Assembly (NCBI GenBank): GCA_014218235.1
Contig: CM024758.1
Coordinates: 99,981,698-100,045,697, forward strand
DNA: 64,000 bases
Direction of reading: 5' to 3'
Origin: Colocasia esculenta
Lineage: Eukaryota > Streptophyta > Magnoliopsida > Alismatales > Araceae
Under the pieces are notes generated by a model. The model saw only the letters and a program-made list of their open reading frames with translations, was not told the DNA's origin and did not search any database. Positions 52,831 to 64,000 of the stretch are shown piece by piece (positions within the stretch are counted from its first letter, which is position 1; the number at the start of each line of letters is the position of its first letter). The translations under genes were made by a program, and so were the position numbers.

Positions 52831-54815
52831 AAGAATTTGGCATAAGCAGGCACATGCTTAATGGCATCAAGGAGAGGAATGTTGACATGAACTTGCTTAA
52901 ACAATTCCAAGAGTTCTTCATTACCAGTTTGTTTGTTTTTGGATTTTGGCTTTAATGCTTCAGGAAAAGGAACTCTTGGAATGTAGCAGCTTGGATCCTC
53001 ATTGGCTTGATTTTGTCTAGAGGTTCTTCAATCATTTCTCTTTTCCTTGGAATTTTCTTTTTCAATATTTTATTCACTCTCTTCCTCAATCTCAATTTCA
53101 TTTTCTTATCCTCATTCAATGTTGACATGTGAGGGTGAGGATTTGTTCTGATTTTCCCACTTCTTAAGGTTAACACATCTTTCACATTTTCTACTTGGGA
53201 GCCCCCAGCTTGGGTAGGAGGATGGTCCTCTTGTATAGGTTGATTTTGAAATTGTGGTGTGGATATTCTGGACAAAAGCTTGTTGTTGGTTTGTGGTGGA
53301 GGTATATTTGGTCTAGCAAGTGGTGGTCTATACCCCTGAGCTTGATGGTATTGCTGGTTCTGATAGAATCCAGGAGGGTTGTTTCTTGGGTTTGCTACGG
53401 TTTGACTTGGTAACTGACCAGTCTCCCTCCTTTGACATACATCAGCAATTTGAGACTCTATCCTGCCAAATTTTGTTGAAAATTTTGAGTTTGAGTTGAT
53501 ATTGAGTTTGTTGTTCTTGCACAGTTTGGCATAGAGTCGTCATCATGTTTGGAGTTGGTTCATTTTATCATCCCAATTGGGTTAAGGAGGTGGTGGTTGA
53601 TTCAATGAAGGTTGTTGGAAATTGTTGTGAGCAATTGATTGGAATTTTGATTTCCTTGGTATTGTGGAGGTTTTGAGTTAGAAGATTGGCCAAATCCCGA
53701 ATTTTGATTGGGATAGGATTGACTGTACATGGATTGCTTGAAGGCAGGTTGGGAAACTTGTTCAGATTGATTTTTCCATGAAAAATTTGGATGGTTTCTC
53801 CAACCCGGATTGTATGTGTTGGAATATGGATCATAGGAGGGTTTTTGAAAATCTTGTGCAGCTTGCACTTGTTCTTGAATGAAAGGGGGTAATTGGGCAG
53901 TAGTGGGACAAGCATTTGTGGAGTGAGCTGGGCTAGCACACATAGCACAAGTTTCAGGTGTTTGAGAAAATTTGGGTGTGGCTTGCCAGTCAAAGACAGT
54001 AATTGATCAAATTTTTGTTCCAACTTCTGCTCCAATCTCTGGTCAAGTCCAGCTAACATGTCTTCTACCCTAGAGTCTGGTCTCCTCTTCCTCTTACTTC
54101 ATACATCCCTGCCTTCTTCACAGGTCCTAACGCTCTCTCATAAGAGTAGAGTGAGGCATGATTGATAGAGTTCTCACTCAATGTTTCAAAAAGATTATAT
54201 GTCTCATCCTCACTCTTAGTCATGAATGCTCCCCCACACGAAGCATCAACCATTTGCCTATTCGATTTAGTTAAACCTTCATAAAAAGCTTGAACTATTT
54301 GCCACCTCGACAACCATGGTGGGGACATTTCCTAAGCAACTCCTTCAATCTCTCCATGATTGTGCATTAATCTCTCGGGTGTTGGGAGAATCCAGTGATT
54401 GCTCTTCTCATTGTATTTGTTCGGCCAATCGGGTAAAATTTCTTTAAAAATTCCTGCTGCATTTCTGGCCATGTTGTGATAGTTCTCCCTATGGTTCCCA
54501 ACCAATGTTTAGCCTTGTCTTTTAAGGAGAATGGAAATAGGGTCAACCTTAAGGCATTTTCAGTGAAATTTTGGATCCTTACAGTGGAACAAATCTCTAT
54601 GAATTCATCTATATGCCTATAAGGGTCTTCATTGGGATTGCCATAAAAGATGGCAGCATCTGAATGGTTCCAGGCTTGATCTCAAAATGATTTGCCGGAA
54701 TTCCGGCCTGATACAAGTAGCAGGTTGATAGTCAGAAGGAATGAAGTATTCCTTCATTTGTGGGTGCAGCCTCTTCTATATTTCTAGCAACTTGGTTTTG
54801 GTTTTGGTTGGCCAT
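52831..54815 (-). pseudogene. Tat/Athila-type gag
   Basis: Starts at an ATG at 54813-54815 (MANQNQNQVARN). Conserved gag segments follow in shifting frames: FPFSLKDKAKHWL (about 54515-54555), WPEMQQEFLKKFYPIGRT (about 54410-54470), then AFYEGLTKSNRQMVDASCGG (54065-54328). The middle is Gln/Asn/Pro-rich (53602-53943, with CASPAHSTNACP) and the C-terminal part is Lys/Glu-rich (52952-53275). No clear CCHC knuckle, which is usual for this lineage. Stops and frame changes are frequent. Confidence 0.75.
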
Positions 54816-56028
54816 CCTATGAAAGAATCTTTCAATTCGTCTATAGGTTGAGCTAAATCTGAGCGTCTACCAAGCATGCAAGATGAAAAGCCTTCTATTT
54901 TTATTTTTTTTTTTAAGATTTTTATTGATTTTTGATGAATTTTTAAACAAACACAAACAAACAAACACTTTCAAATCAAATAAACTAGACCTAAGTGTTC
55001 CTTGGACTTATGTTATTTTTCTCAAAATCAAATTTATGCTTGCTTAAGTCCAATCCTAACTCTTCTTGTACGGCCAGGTAAGAGGTGGAGTAGAGGGAGG
55101 GCCCCCTTGCTTTCGCAAGGACCCAATTAAGTAACCTCTAGCTCGCTTAAGCGTAAGCTTTTTAACCTCTAATCCTAGACACCAGACTTAAAGAGAAGTT
55201 TTGAATTCAAGAAAGGATGAATAATGATGAACCCTAGGGCCAAGTCTACGGTTTTATTAAAAGCTAAGGTAAATGCAAGAATGTGGAAATTTTTTTTTGT
55301 GATTTTTGGGCAAAGGAAAGGGTGATGAAATCCCTCACCTTATCTTTTTATTCTAATGGGTGAAGCCCTTAAGCAGTCCCATTTTCAAATATGAAATGCA
55401 CAGATCAATTTTAAACAAGGGTTTTCTAATGCTAAGACTAATGCATGAAATGAGCGATGGAAGTCTTACCTTTCCCCCGCACTCTTCAATGCAAGAAAAT
55501 GAAATTTTAAATGGCAATTAAGATGATGAATGTCCTAAAACATGGGATTTAATCTTGAGAGATGAAATTTTTATTTACAAACAAACGACTAACATGAAAG
55601 AGCGATTTGGAAAATTTTTAGATTTTAGAATTTTTTAATTTTTATTTAGTTTTTTAAACTGAATGAAACAAAATTTAACTAAGAAAATGTGAGGGGTACT
55701 ATAGACTAATGCAAACCAAATCAAACCACCAGAAGAGGCCCATTATTACATGCCAACGTGAAAAAAATCTCTGTACATGCACAGAGAATACATCAAAACC
55801 TCACTACAAAGTTCACTCACACTCTTTCTATCTAAAATCAAAATTAAAAGCAATTAAAAAAAAATTCAGCAAGCTCTCCTCCTCCAATGGGCCAAAATGC
55901 CAAGCCTAATCTCCAAGTTTCCATCCTTGTGCAAATCTGAAATGAAAAGCCCAATAACACACAGTCAATAAAAAGCCCAATGCAAATGAAATCAAATCAA
56001 AAGCAGAATTAAATCAAACTCTAATGCC
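54816..56028 (-). other. Long untranslated leader of the Tat/Athila-type element
   Basis: 1.2 kb between the primer-binding site and the gag start, AT-rich with A/T homopolymers (54896-54915, 55289-55300), no domain-bearing ORF and no repeat structure I can define. Long leaders are common in this lineage. Confidence 0.5.
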
Positions 56029-56046
56029 TCCCTGGCAACGGCGCCA
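56029..56046 (-). other. Primer-binding site, tRNA-Asp type
   Basis: The minus strand reads TGGCGCCGTTGCCAGGGA, matching the Athila/Tat-type site TGGCGCCGTTGCCGGGGA with one mismatch. It lies three bases inside the LTR end at 56050. Confidence 0.85.
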
Positions 56047-56049
56047 AGA

Positions 56050-58990
56050 TGGACGCGCGACATTGTTGACTGTGCATTGCGTTGTCCAGAGTTCCTGCAC
56101 AAGTCAATATGCGCAACCTCTAAACGTGTCTCACAGATTAAAATAGAAAAAAGAGAACTAGCACAATGGTGAGAACAGGTCATTTCCACAGGGAGGCTGA
56201 ATAGAACTTGAATTAAAACTACTTGACTTGGATCAATTCTTAAAGACATTTTCTCACAAAATCACATTGCATTAAAAGTGAATATTGAAAACATCAATTA
56301 AATTTCTCACAACTTGACAAATCAATCTTAATGAGAAAACAAATAGGCTTGAAAAACAGAGAATGTACCCTCACAGCTCGAGGGATGAAACATAGTAATC
56401 GCAACTCTCCACAAACACTGGACCGTATCCTCACAGCTCAAGATTCGAACAGAAAATAAGAAACAGAAATTTAAAGTTGTTAAATCAGATTTCTATGTGA
56501 TACTGAAGAACATGGAAGAAGACCGAATTAATGACTGGAAAACAAACCTAAAAGACTCAGAAATCTTCACGAAATCAACCAATGCTCTGCTACAACAGGA
56601 ACATAGACTTCACAATTAAAACTCCAAATCTGCACTTTCTGACTCAGTAGAAATGAAAATACCAAACTTCCTAGATTGATCCCTTATCTCTCACAACAGC
56701 AAGACTAGAAGAAACGGAAACTCAGAAATCTGAATTTAGAACTCCCAAAAGTAGCAGAGAAGCGAAATTTCCCAGATCTAATCTTCCTAACCAACCCCGA
56801 ACTAACCAGTAATTGGCACAGAAGAAAGAGGAAGGAGAAACCCTGCAATCGAACCAATAAGAAGAAAATTCAAAAGCTGCAGATCCTAAAAACCCTCCCT
56901 ACTCTGCTGAAGGGAAACACAGAAGTAAAAATGGCAAATAAACTCCCTAAAATCTCCCACAATGTCCAATGGCCATCACTGCTCAACCATCCAACCAAGA
57001 ACAGAAAAACTAAACAATTGCAATGGATCGAAGCAAATAAATGCAGAAATGAACAAGATAAACACATAAAAAAATGAGAATTGCTCCCAGCAGCCCCTGA
57101 TCACCCTCTGGAACAAAAGGAAATAGAAATAGCACTGGATCGAAGTCTAACTCAGAAAATTTCACAGAACGAAATGAAGAACTATAAAGAAAGAAAGTTG
57201 ATCCTAGCAATCTGAATCCCAACATTAAGAAACACTCCACTACTATGCTCAAAAGAGGAATACATAAAAAATTGACAGAAAATTATCTAAAACTCTGAAC
57301 TGAAGAAGAACAGAAAACTGGATCCTAAAAATTTGCCACCCCTCTCTGTCGAACCAGAGAGCCCCCACTGCTATGAACTGGAAGAATAGGAAATACAGGT
57401 AAATGGAGATTAAAATCCTCAGAATTCCTAAGGCCGAACCAGCCTCAAGAACACTCCCTCTCTGCTCTGCTAAAAGAAGAAATTACAGAAAAAAAAGGGA
57501 ACTAGAAATCTGAAAAAAAAATGAACCCTTGGAGAGGAGGGCCTTGGGGTCTTCTTATAGGTACCCGGGACTCTGCTTCCTGCCTCCTAGATCACCAACC
57601 TTGCAGCAGCACCAGGATCGCCATCTCTCCTCACGCCGCGGATTGCCACCTCAGCACACCCAGGCAACGGCCTCCATCAGCCTTTCTCGTGCACAGCAGC
57701 GCCACTCACTTCATCCATTTCCCGCCTCTGCATGATCCGGCCACATCAGCGCCCAGCAGGACCATTTGCCTCTGTCGCACGCCTCAGCCCTGCATCTACT
57801 GTGCCATCCGCAAGGTTGGCCTCCTCCAGCATCGGCCCAGCAGCAGGCCCTGATCCGGCCACCTAATCACACACAGGGTGTACCTAGTCCCCACAAACAG
57901 CTTCCCGCCAAATCGCCGGATGCACAGCAGCACCATCACACTGGCCAGCACAGCTCATCCATCACCAACCGCCCATGCCACCTCACGCCTTCACAGCCGT
58001 CCACCTCAGCCAGATGCCACACCAACCCGTTGCCACTGCACAAGCCGCCTGCGTTTCCCGCCACAGCTCCATGCGCCCTCCTCAGATCTAGCCGTGCACA
58101 CACCCAGCAGCTTCAGCACCAGGCGCTTGGCCCAGCTCAGCCGCTTCCCTGCACAAGCTCCATCGCACCAGCCGCCTTGCACACCATCACCGACCTGATG
58201 CTTCACACGAGCCAGCCATCGCCAGCCGTATATCCAAACCACCCATGGGCGCTGGCCGCCCATGGTGCTCTGCACCTGCAAATCTGCCTAGCCGCACCCT
58301 TGGTTTCCATCTGCCAGTACAAACCCCATCTCCAACGCTCACAGCTCCTTCGCCAGCATCAGATGCCATCGCCTCCATGTGCCATCGCCTCCCTCCTTAG
58401 CCACTCCAGCACACCCCGAACCAGCCGCCCATCCACCATCATAGCAGTGCTCAGCCCCAAATCTGCTTCAGGTACTTCCAGGAGCTTCCAGGAGATAAGA
58501 CAAACAAATAATAGAAAAAATGGTTAGAATAATATGGATTTTGTTTAAATGATGGTGAGATGGGGAATGGGGGTTGTGGCATGATGGTATGGTGGGGTAA
58601 AACAATGTGGTTATTAATGGGATTGGGTGAGATATTTATTAAGTAATTTTATTTATTTATTTACAAACTCAAAATTATTTACAAAAAATTATTTATGACA
58701 AAATTTTATTTATATACAACATTTACAAATCTCTTTTATTTTTCAAAGTGTATTTGTGAACAGAAAATGAACCTAATTATTCTGAAGAAAATGACTTGTT
58801 TAATGAAAATCTAACATGTAAATTCGGACCCATTAGCAATTAATATGTTCAAAAACTTATTACGGATGAAATGAGAATTAACATCAAACTGCACATTATT
58901 TACAGACAAAAGACGTCTAGAATCAACTATATGTATGAGATTTAACACTGAAAATTGTGTAGTTATCAATACCACGGGAGAGAAAGAGAA
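56050..58990 (-). repeat. 5' LTR of the Tat/Athila-type element (outer end approximate)
   Basis: The inner end (...CA on the minus strand) is set by the primer-binding site. A minus-strand TATA-like box (TATAAGA, 57553-57559) places R-U5 at 56050 to about 57525, with U3 beyond. U3 contains a markedly GC-rich block (about 57590-58480), then an AT-rich tail. The outer boundary is not determined; it must precede the gypsy pol fragment starting near 59020. The 253-codon plus-strand ORF (57766-58527) is low-complexity Pro/Ala/Ser/His and is not supported as a gene. Confidence 0.55.
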
Positions 58991-59019
58991 ATTGAACAAA
59001 TATTACCATCTTCCGATGT

Positions 59020-60979
59020 AATGATCGGAGAACATAACCTAAAAGCCGATTGGTAGTATGCCATGGAAGGCTATGACGTGGATTCTAAGAGCCGACTAGT
59101 TGTCCACATATGGGGCAAGTGTCGATGTAGAAAGGGAAGGTTACATTTAGTGAATCCCTAAGATGTCATTCACTAGAATTAGACAAGAGATGGATGTCTC
59201 TAGTCTCTGCCATTCAGGCCCACAACATGATAAGGAAAGGTTGCTTTGCTTTCCTTTGTGGCAGTAGTAGTTGAGAGGAGGGGTCTAAGATAAAGGACAT
59301 ACACATAGTCCAGGACTACCCAGAGGTGTTTTCTTGAAGATTTGCCAGGGATTCCCCCTGAACGTGATGTCAACTTTGCTATGAGTTAACCCCTGGAGCT
59401 ACCCCAGTATCGCATCAACTGTACCAAATGTCACTGTCGAGTTAAAAGAACTGAAGGCACAATTGATGGAGCTGTTAGAGAAGGGGTTCATCAGACCAAG
59501 TACTTCCCCATGGGGAGTACCTATGCTATTCGTTAAAAAGAAGGATGGATCTATGAGGCTATGTATCGACTATTGACAACTCAATCAGCTAACCATCAAG
59601 AACAAGTACCCATTACCTCGGGTTGATGACCTTTTCGACCAGATATCTGAAGCTCAATATTTCTCCAAGATTGACCTCCAATCTAGCTATCATCAAATGA
59701 AGATCAAGGACGACGATATCTTCAAAATGGCTTTCAGGAGTAGGTATGGACACTATGAATTCATCGTTATGCCTTTTGGTCTGACCAATGCTCCTGCAGC
59801 CTTTATGCAACTCATGAACAGCATATACTGACCATATATTGATAAGTTCATGGTCCTCTTCATCGATGACATACTCATATACTCAAAGACCAAAGAAGAA
59901 CATGAAGAACATCTGAGGCTAGCTCTGCAAGTCTTGCGAGACAACAAACTATATGCAAAGTTGAGAAAGTGCGAATTATGGTTCGAAGAAGTATCTTTCT
60001 TGGGCCATGTCATCTCCAAGGATGGCATCTCGTCGATCCCTCCAAAGTCGAAGTAGTACTTAAATGGGAGAGACCAACTAATGTCACAGACATCAGAAGC
60101 GTCTTAGGACTGGCTGGCTATTACAGGCGGTTCATAAAGGACTTCTCCAAGATTGCGTTCCTCTCACTCATCTTACACGAAAGGAGAATCCCTACTCTTG
60201 GAGTGAAAAGCGTGAGAAGAGTTTCCAAACTCTAAAAAAAATGTCTGACCTCAACACCTATTCTCGCTCTTCCAATAGAGGGAGAAGGTTTCTCTGTCTA
60301 TACGATGCCTCAGGAATGGGCTAGGTTGTGTATGATGCAGAAGGAGAAGGTCATTGCTATTCTTCAAGACAACTGAAGACTCATGAAGTCAACTACCCTG
60401 TGCATGATCTAGAGTTGGCTGCCATGGTCTTTACCTTAAAAATCTGGAGGCATTATTTATATGGTGAGAATTTACTATTTATTCAGACCATAAGAGCTTG
60501 AAGTATTATTCTCTCAGAAAGAACTTAATATGCAGCATAGGAGATGGCTTGAATACCTAAAGGATTTTGATTTCAACATCCAGTACCATCCAAGCAAGGG
60601 AAATGATGTGGCTGATGCTCTTAGTAGAAAGCCGATGGCATCTTTATCAAGTCTAGTTCTTGGCGAGATGCAACTACTATAACAATTCGCAAGGTTAGAC
60701 TTGAATATCGAACATAGGGATGATTGAGTCTTGGTTGCCAATATCAAGATTCAATCTGACATGCTGGAAGAGATCAAAGCACAACAGGACAACGATCCAT
60801 TCTTGGTTTGTGTCAAGGAAACATTAGCTGAAAGGCTGGACTTTGCTATGACTGAGGATGGAAGGCTTGTATTCCAAGGAAGGACCTGTGTCCAGACAAT
60901 GAAGAACTGAGGGAAAGTTAATGGATGAAGCTCACCAGACGAAGTATACTATTCATCCTGGAGTACCAAAATGTATCAG
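59020..60979 (+). pseudogene. Gypsy pol fragment (RT-RNase H-integrase start)
   Basis: Plus-strand chromovirus-type pol in several frames. Lead-in EDLPGIPPE (about 59340), RT with LFVKKKDGSMRLCIDY (about 59525-59575), KNKYPLPRVDDLFDQI, FSKIDL, MPFGLTNAPAAF and the catalytic LFIDDILIYSKT (59850-60056), then VLGLAGYYRRFIKDFSK (about 60095-60145). RNase H is decayed (60250-60640, ending YHPSKG and ADALSRKP). The start of integrase (DEAHQTKYTIHPGVPKMYQ-like, about 60925-60979) stops where the next LTR begins. Gag, protease and LTRs are missing. Lineage clear, function lost. Confidence 0.85.
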
Positions 60980-63900
60980 TATAGCCCGAAAAATTTAATT
61001 ACATAAAAAATTCAAATAAATGGAAATAAATAATTTTCATAATATCGAAATATTTAAAACAAACGTACCATTATCGTATGTGCAAGAACACATCGGAAAA
61101 TTCCATGAAAATTATAAATCAACCCCAATCATTATTCTTAAATGTTCCACGAAGAAATTCGTGCAACGAAAAATCGGATTGACCAAGTGTATGTCACATT
61201 GTGACAAATTATCCAAATTAGGAAACTATGTTAGAAAACCGTTAACATGGAAATACAGCGCGACTATAGATTAAATAAAAATGTTGGAGAGACTTTCAAC
61301 ATTATATACTGATGACCCATTATCGATATTAGGCCAATGGATCACTTTTGGTCCAAAAATCAAATGATACATGAAAATGCATGGAAATTCGTAACCCTAA
61401 ATAAGCCAAAATTAGAAAGAGGCAATTAGGGTAGAATTGGGAGGCAATCATGCACTCTTGGCAACCCAAATTCGTGCCTAGCCACCATGGAGGTTGCTTC
61501 ATGGCCAAGACTCTCCAATGGAAGAAGATATCTTCAAAATATGGAAAGACACAAGCTAAAACCACAACTCTCCTTTCCTTGTTGCATTATGACTTCCAAA
61601 AGCCATGGATGCTTAAATACTCTCTTCAAAACCCTTGGGAATGAGTTTCATAAGTTTGTTGGGGCGTGTGGAGGAGCTCTTGGTGGCTGGGGAGTAGAGG
61701 ACCGAGCACACCAAGCCCTTCTTCTTCCCCATCGCGCCTGCTTCAGGCTGCACAAACCGTCCACTTGGAGTTGACCAAAGGTAGGTCAAACCTAAATCCC
61801 ATCGTGCAAGACTTATACCCTGGAAAGAGGGTCAAGTCTACATCCTAACCCAACTGGATGCACAATTTTCATGCAGTATTCGGGGAGTATTAGGCGTTCT
61901 TCAACCAGTGGTCGGAACAAGGGTTTTCTAAAGAATGAAACTTCATCAACTTAGAAGGTAGGTTTTCTCAGGCCAAACGTTAACAAATCTTATACCAATG
62001 TGTAGAGCATCAAGTCTAGTTTCATTTCCAATTGGTTTCGTCGAATTCCAATGTGTACATCTTGAGTTATAGTCGTTTTGCCATAGTCGCGCATGATAGG
62101 GACTTTTTACATTTATGTTGATTTATCACGCATCCCGAGGTCATTTTAAATTATTTAAAAATCATAGTTCTCACCTATTCCATGTTCTCAATAACTTTCA
62201 TGTTGACACTTTTGTCCAAAAAGCCCTAGTTTAGTAGATATAAGAATTGCATGGATCGAACCCCTGTGTCCCTGTGTTTTTCGACGTTTTCAGTCTGATC
62301 CCTAAACTGCATCCGGTTCAGAAGACACGTTTCAAGCGTCTGCAATCGCGTCGTTCGTGGCCGATGTGATTCAGTGAATTGTGACTGTCTGGTATGACGC
62401 GATTCTTGTGCTGACCAGTCAACGACGCACGTGAGTCTTCATGCCACTTGGGAGTTTGAGCCTGTCTGAAACGCGGCGGGATACCCCGACGCGATTCAGG
62501 CAGTTTTCCTACCCATTGCCATATTTAACTATTTCTCATTAACGCATCGAGATCTCCCGACGTGATTCAAGTGTAAACGTGGCCACATAGGTCAACGCGA
62601 TTTACCATCTTCACAGTTTTCGTTGGTTTTCACTGTGCACGGCGTTCTGAAGTGCGTCTACTGTGTAGGATGTGTATTTCAAGGCTTAACCGAGGTCTGT
62701 TTAACATGGTATCCACTATGTAATTGGCTTACCTTCGGTCTGATCATTACATGATGTCTATTTAATGGCTTAAAATTTATTAACCCATTTAAAAGCTATA
62801 ATTACATGAATGATGTTCTAATTGCTTTCTAAATGACATGACCATTCATGTAACTTGTGATTCACTCTTCCTACTGTTCTACCATGTTTAAAATGATAAT
62901 TGTTATCTTAAATTCTTGCAAACCATGATTAGTTAAAGTACATAGTTTCATCCCATGTTATCATGTTAAGTTCTTTCCGCGAGTTTGAAACCGGTGGATT
63001 GTGGATTGTGATTGAGATGCGTACATCACTACACACTTGCACATCTTGGCAGCCCTTTCTTGGGGATTTGGAAGCTCTCTATCGGTCATTCCGTATTGGT
63101 AGACAAGCGACCATTTCTCTAAGACCTCCGTAAATCTCCGTACTATGTGGATTCCCTCATGGAGACCGAGTTGGTTGTACCATTAAAGTTCCCTGGAGAT
63201 AGCGTGCACTTCCTTTCTCATCTTGTTCTCGTGAGTGTGATTTACAATCTAGACACAAGCCATTAATGTAAAGATTGAACTAAAGTATAAATCGTATTGT
63301 TATGCTGCCGAATTATCTCTTGACCATTGTTATCTTGAAATCATGTTCACACTACTTATTACTTGTTATCATCATCATCATGAACATGACACCACACATG
63401 CTTACATCTTGAAACTCTTATTGGCCATTATTAATGACTGTGGGTATCTACATTTAAAATTGAAATGAGATCCAAGGGCTCCAGTCTAGCCCCAATGATG
63501 GAGAGTCATAAATATACTGTAAACCAGGGGTTTAATGATTACTGGCGTTGCATCTGCACTGGGAGTACTTGCATATTGAATGATAGATACAATAACCACA
63601 TACACGTGTCCTAGTGTGCATTTCAAGGTGGATCTTTCCTTGGTATACATTAGTGTCTTCGTGCTTGATTAGTGTTACATGATCGTGCAAGTGCTCATGC
63701 TTGCTTGCTTGCGTGATATGGCCATCCTGCATTTATTGCAATTAGTGATATCTTGCATTCTTGAAAGCTATTGACATCAAGTGAAATCTTGCGTGCTTGT
63801 ACAAAATGATCTATTGTTAGTTCTATCTGGTTATATCATTCTAGATCTTGCTCTATCATGATCCTCTATCTAGCTTGTTTCATATATCATGTTTTAATGA

Positions 63901-64000
63901 GTTTTATTCGTACTTGCATATCATGACATTCATCGTGCTTACCTAATTTTAAATTCTAATCACTTATATCATTACCCACACATTGAGATATAAATCCTAC
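60980..64000 (+). repeat. Long gypsy LTR, continues beyond the window
   Basis: Begins TATAGCCCGAAAAATTTAATTAC directly after the integrase MYQ codons, so it interrupts that pol; the terminal TG seems lost. It is colinear with 9392-12662 from about 62290 onward. Comparison suggests a full length near 3.4-3.5 kb. Six word pairs at 15-bp spacing lie at 62348-62673. ORFs such as 61020-61274 have no recognisable domain. Confidence 0.72.
62348..62673. repeat. 15-bp-spaced GCG/GAC word pairs in the LTR
   Basis: Pairs with starts exactly 15 bp apart: 62348/62363, 62381/62396, 62473/62488, 62544/62559, 62579/62594 and 62654/62669. Second words are GACGC, GACGT, GATGT or AACGC, often within (A/G)ACGCGATT. 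Spacing is conserved although the words have drifted from the copy at 9452-9573. Confidence 0.78.

Larger units (their letters stand above)
51346..58990 (-). mobile_element. Tat/Athila-type gypsy element with internal pol deletion
   Basis: Minus-strand order: 5' LTR (56050 to about 58990), tRNA-Asp-type primer-binding site, a leader of about 1.2 kb, decayed gag (54328-54815 and leftward), protease (52468-52824), then directly the tail of integrase (51860-52190). RT, RNase H, the integrase finger and the integrase core are missing. A 3' LTR was not identified; it may lie in 51346-51790 or in the gap. A purine run on the minus strand (GTAGGGGGAAGAGG, about 51786-51799) is a candidate polypurine tract. 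Confidence 0.7.

Noticed and set aside
57766..58527. 253-codon plus-strand ORF, Pro/Ala/Ser/His-rich
   Set aside because: Low complexity in a GC-rich LTR block, antisense to the element, no domain; stops are rare simply because of composition.
9392..64000. LTRs at 9392 and 60980 as the two ends of one very large element
   Set aside because: Neither has the expected neighbours: no primer-binding site after 12662, and the right LTR interrupts an integrase frame instead of following a polypurine tract.

Overview
This window is plant nuclear DNA from a large, repeat-rich genome, and almost every base can be assigned to retrotransposons. I found no convincing host gene, tRNA, rRNA or CRISPR array. 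Evidence for a plant: SIRE-type Ty1/copia polyproteins, chromodomain Ty3/gypsy elements, a Tat/Athila-type gag-protease, LINE fragments with zf-RVT and RNase H domains, and initiator-Met primer-binding sites (TGGTATCAGAGC). The species cannot be named from this sequence. One run of exactly 100 N (51246-51345) marks an assembly gap.

Layout. (1) 1-9391: a decayed SIRE-type copia element on the minus strand, with its 5' LTR at 7753-9391, gag-pol at 2286-7683 and an uncertain 3' LTR at the window start. It sits in (2) 9392-12662, part of a long gypsy LTR that also took a LINE insertion (10788-12161, with a 15-bp target duplication). (3) 12663-41715: a chromodomain gypsy element on the minus strand (the 'host gypsy'), with a truncated 3' LTR at 12663-13003, a LINE inserted in its chromodomain, pol at 13957-17310, gag at 39068-40159 and a 5' LTR at about 40371-41715. 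(4) Nested inside its gag at 17316-39062 is a 21.7-kb tandem array of a non-autonomous LTR element: four LTRs of about 4.57 kb alternating with three internal regions of only about 655 bp. A perfect 5-bp target duplication (TCTAG) flanks the whole array. Its last LTR carries a solo copia LTR (37358-38852). (5) 41716-45579: an unrecognised ORF, a 30-bp minisatellite, a probable LTR remnant and a SIRE-like LTR. (6) 45580-51062: a gypsy element whose 3.28-kb LTR and leader are homologous to those of the array. It looks like the array's autonomous relative, and its gag frame only makes sense if two short introns of about 80 bp are spliced out. (7) 51346-58990: a Tat/Athila-type element on the minus strand in which protease is fused to the end of integrase, so RT, RNase H and the integrase core are missing. 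(8) 59020-60979: a gypsy pol fragment, interrupted at 60980 by an LTR of the same family as region 2, which runs off the window.

The most striking signal cuts across families. Several unrelated LTR families carry a cluster of CpG-containing, near-palindromic words in U3, with a different word in each family but nearly fixed spacing: GTCGAC pairs 20-22 bp apart recurring about every 74 bp (SIRE-type LTRs); GCGAC/GTCGC pairs exactly 15 bp apart (two gypsy families); TCGTT words at 21-21-17 bp (SIRE-like LTR at 43551); CCACC words every 16 bp (LTR remnant at 43 kb); and TTGGCGTCC/GGACGCCAA inverted repeats (array family). In three LTRs the cluster ends about 120 bp upstream of the TATA box.

Nothing here works as a pathway. 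The relationships are parasitic: the gag-only array element would need proteins from an autonomous relative such as the one at 45580, and the nesting gives a relative order of insertions.
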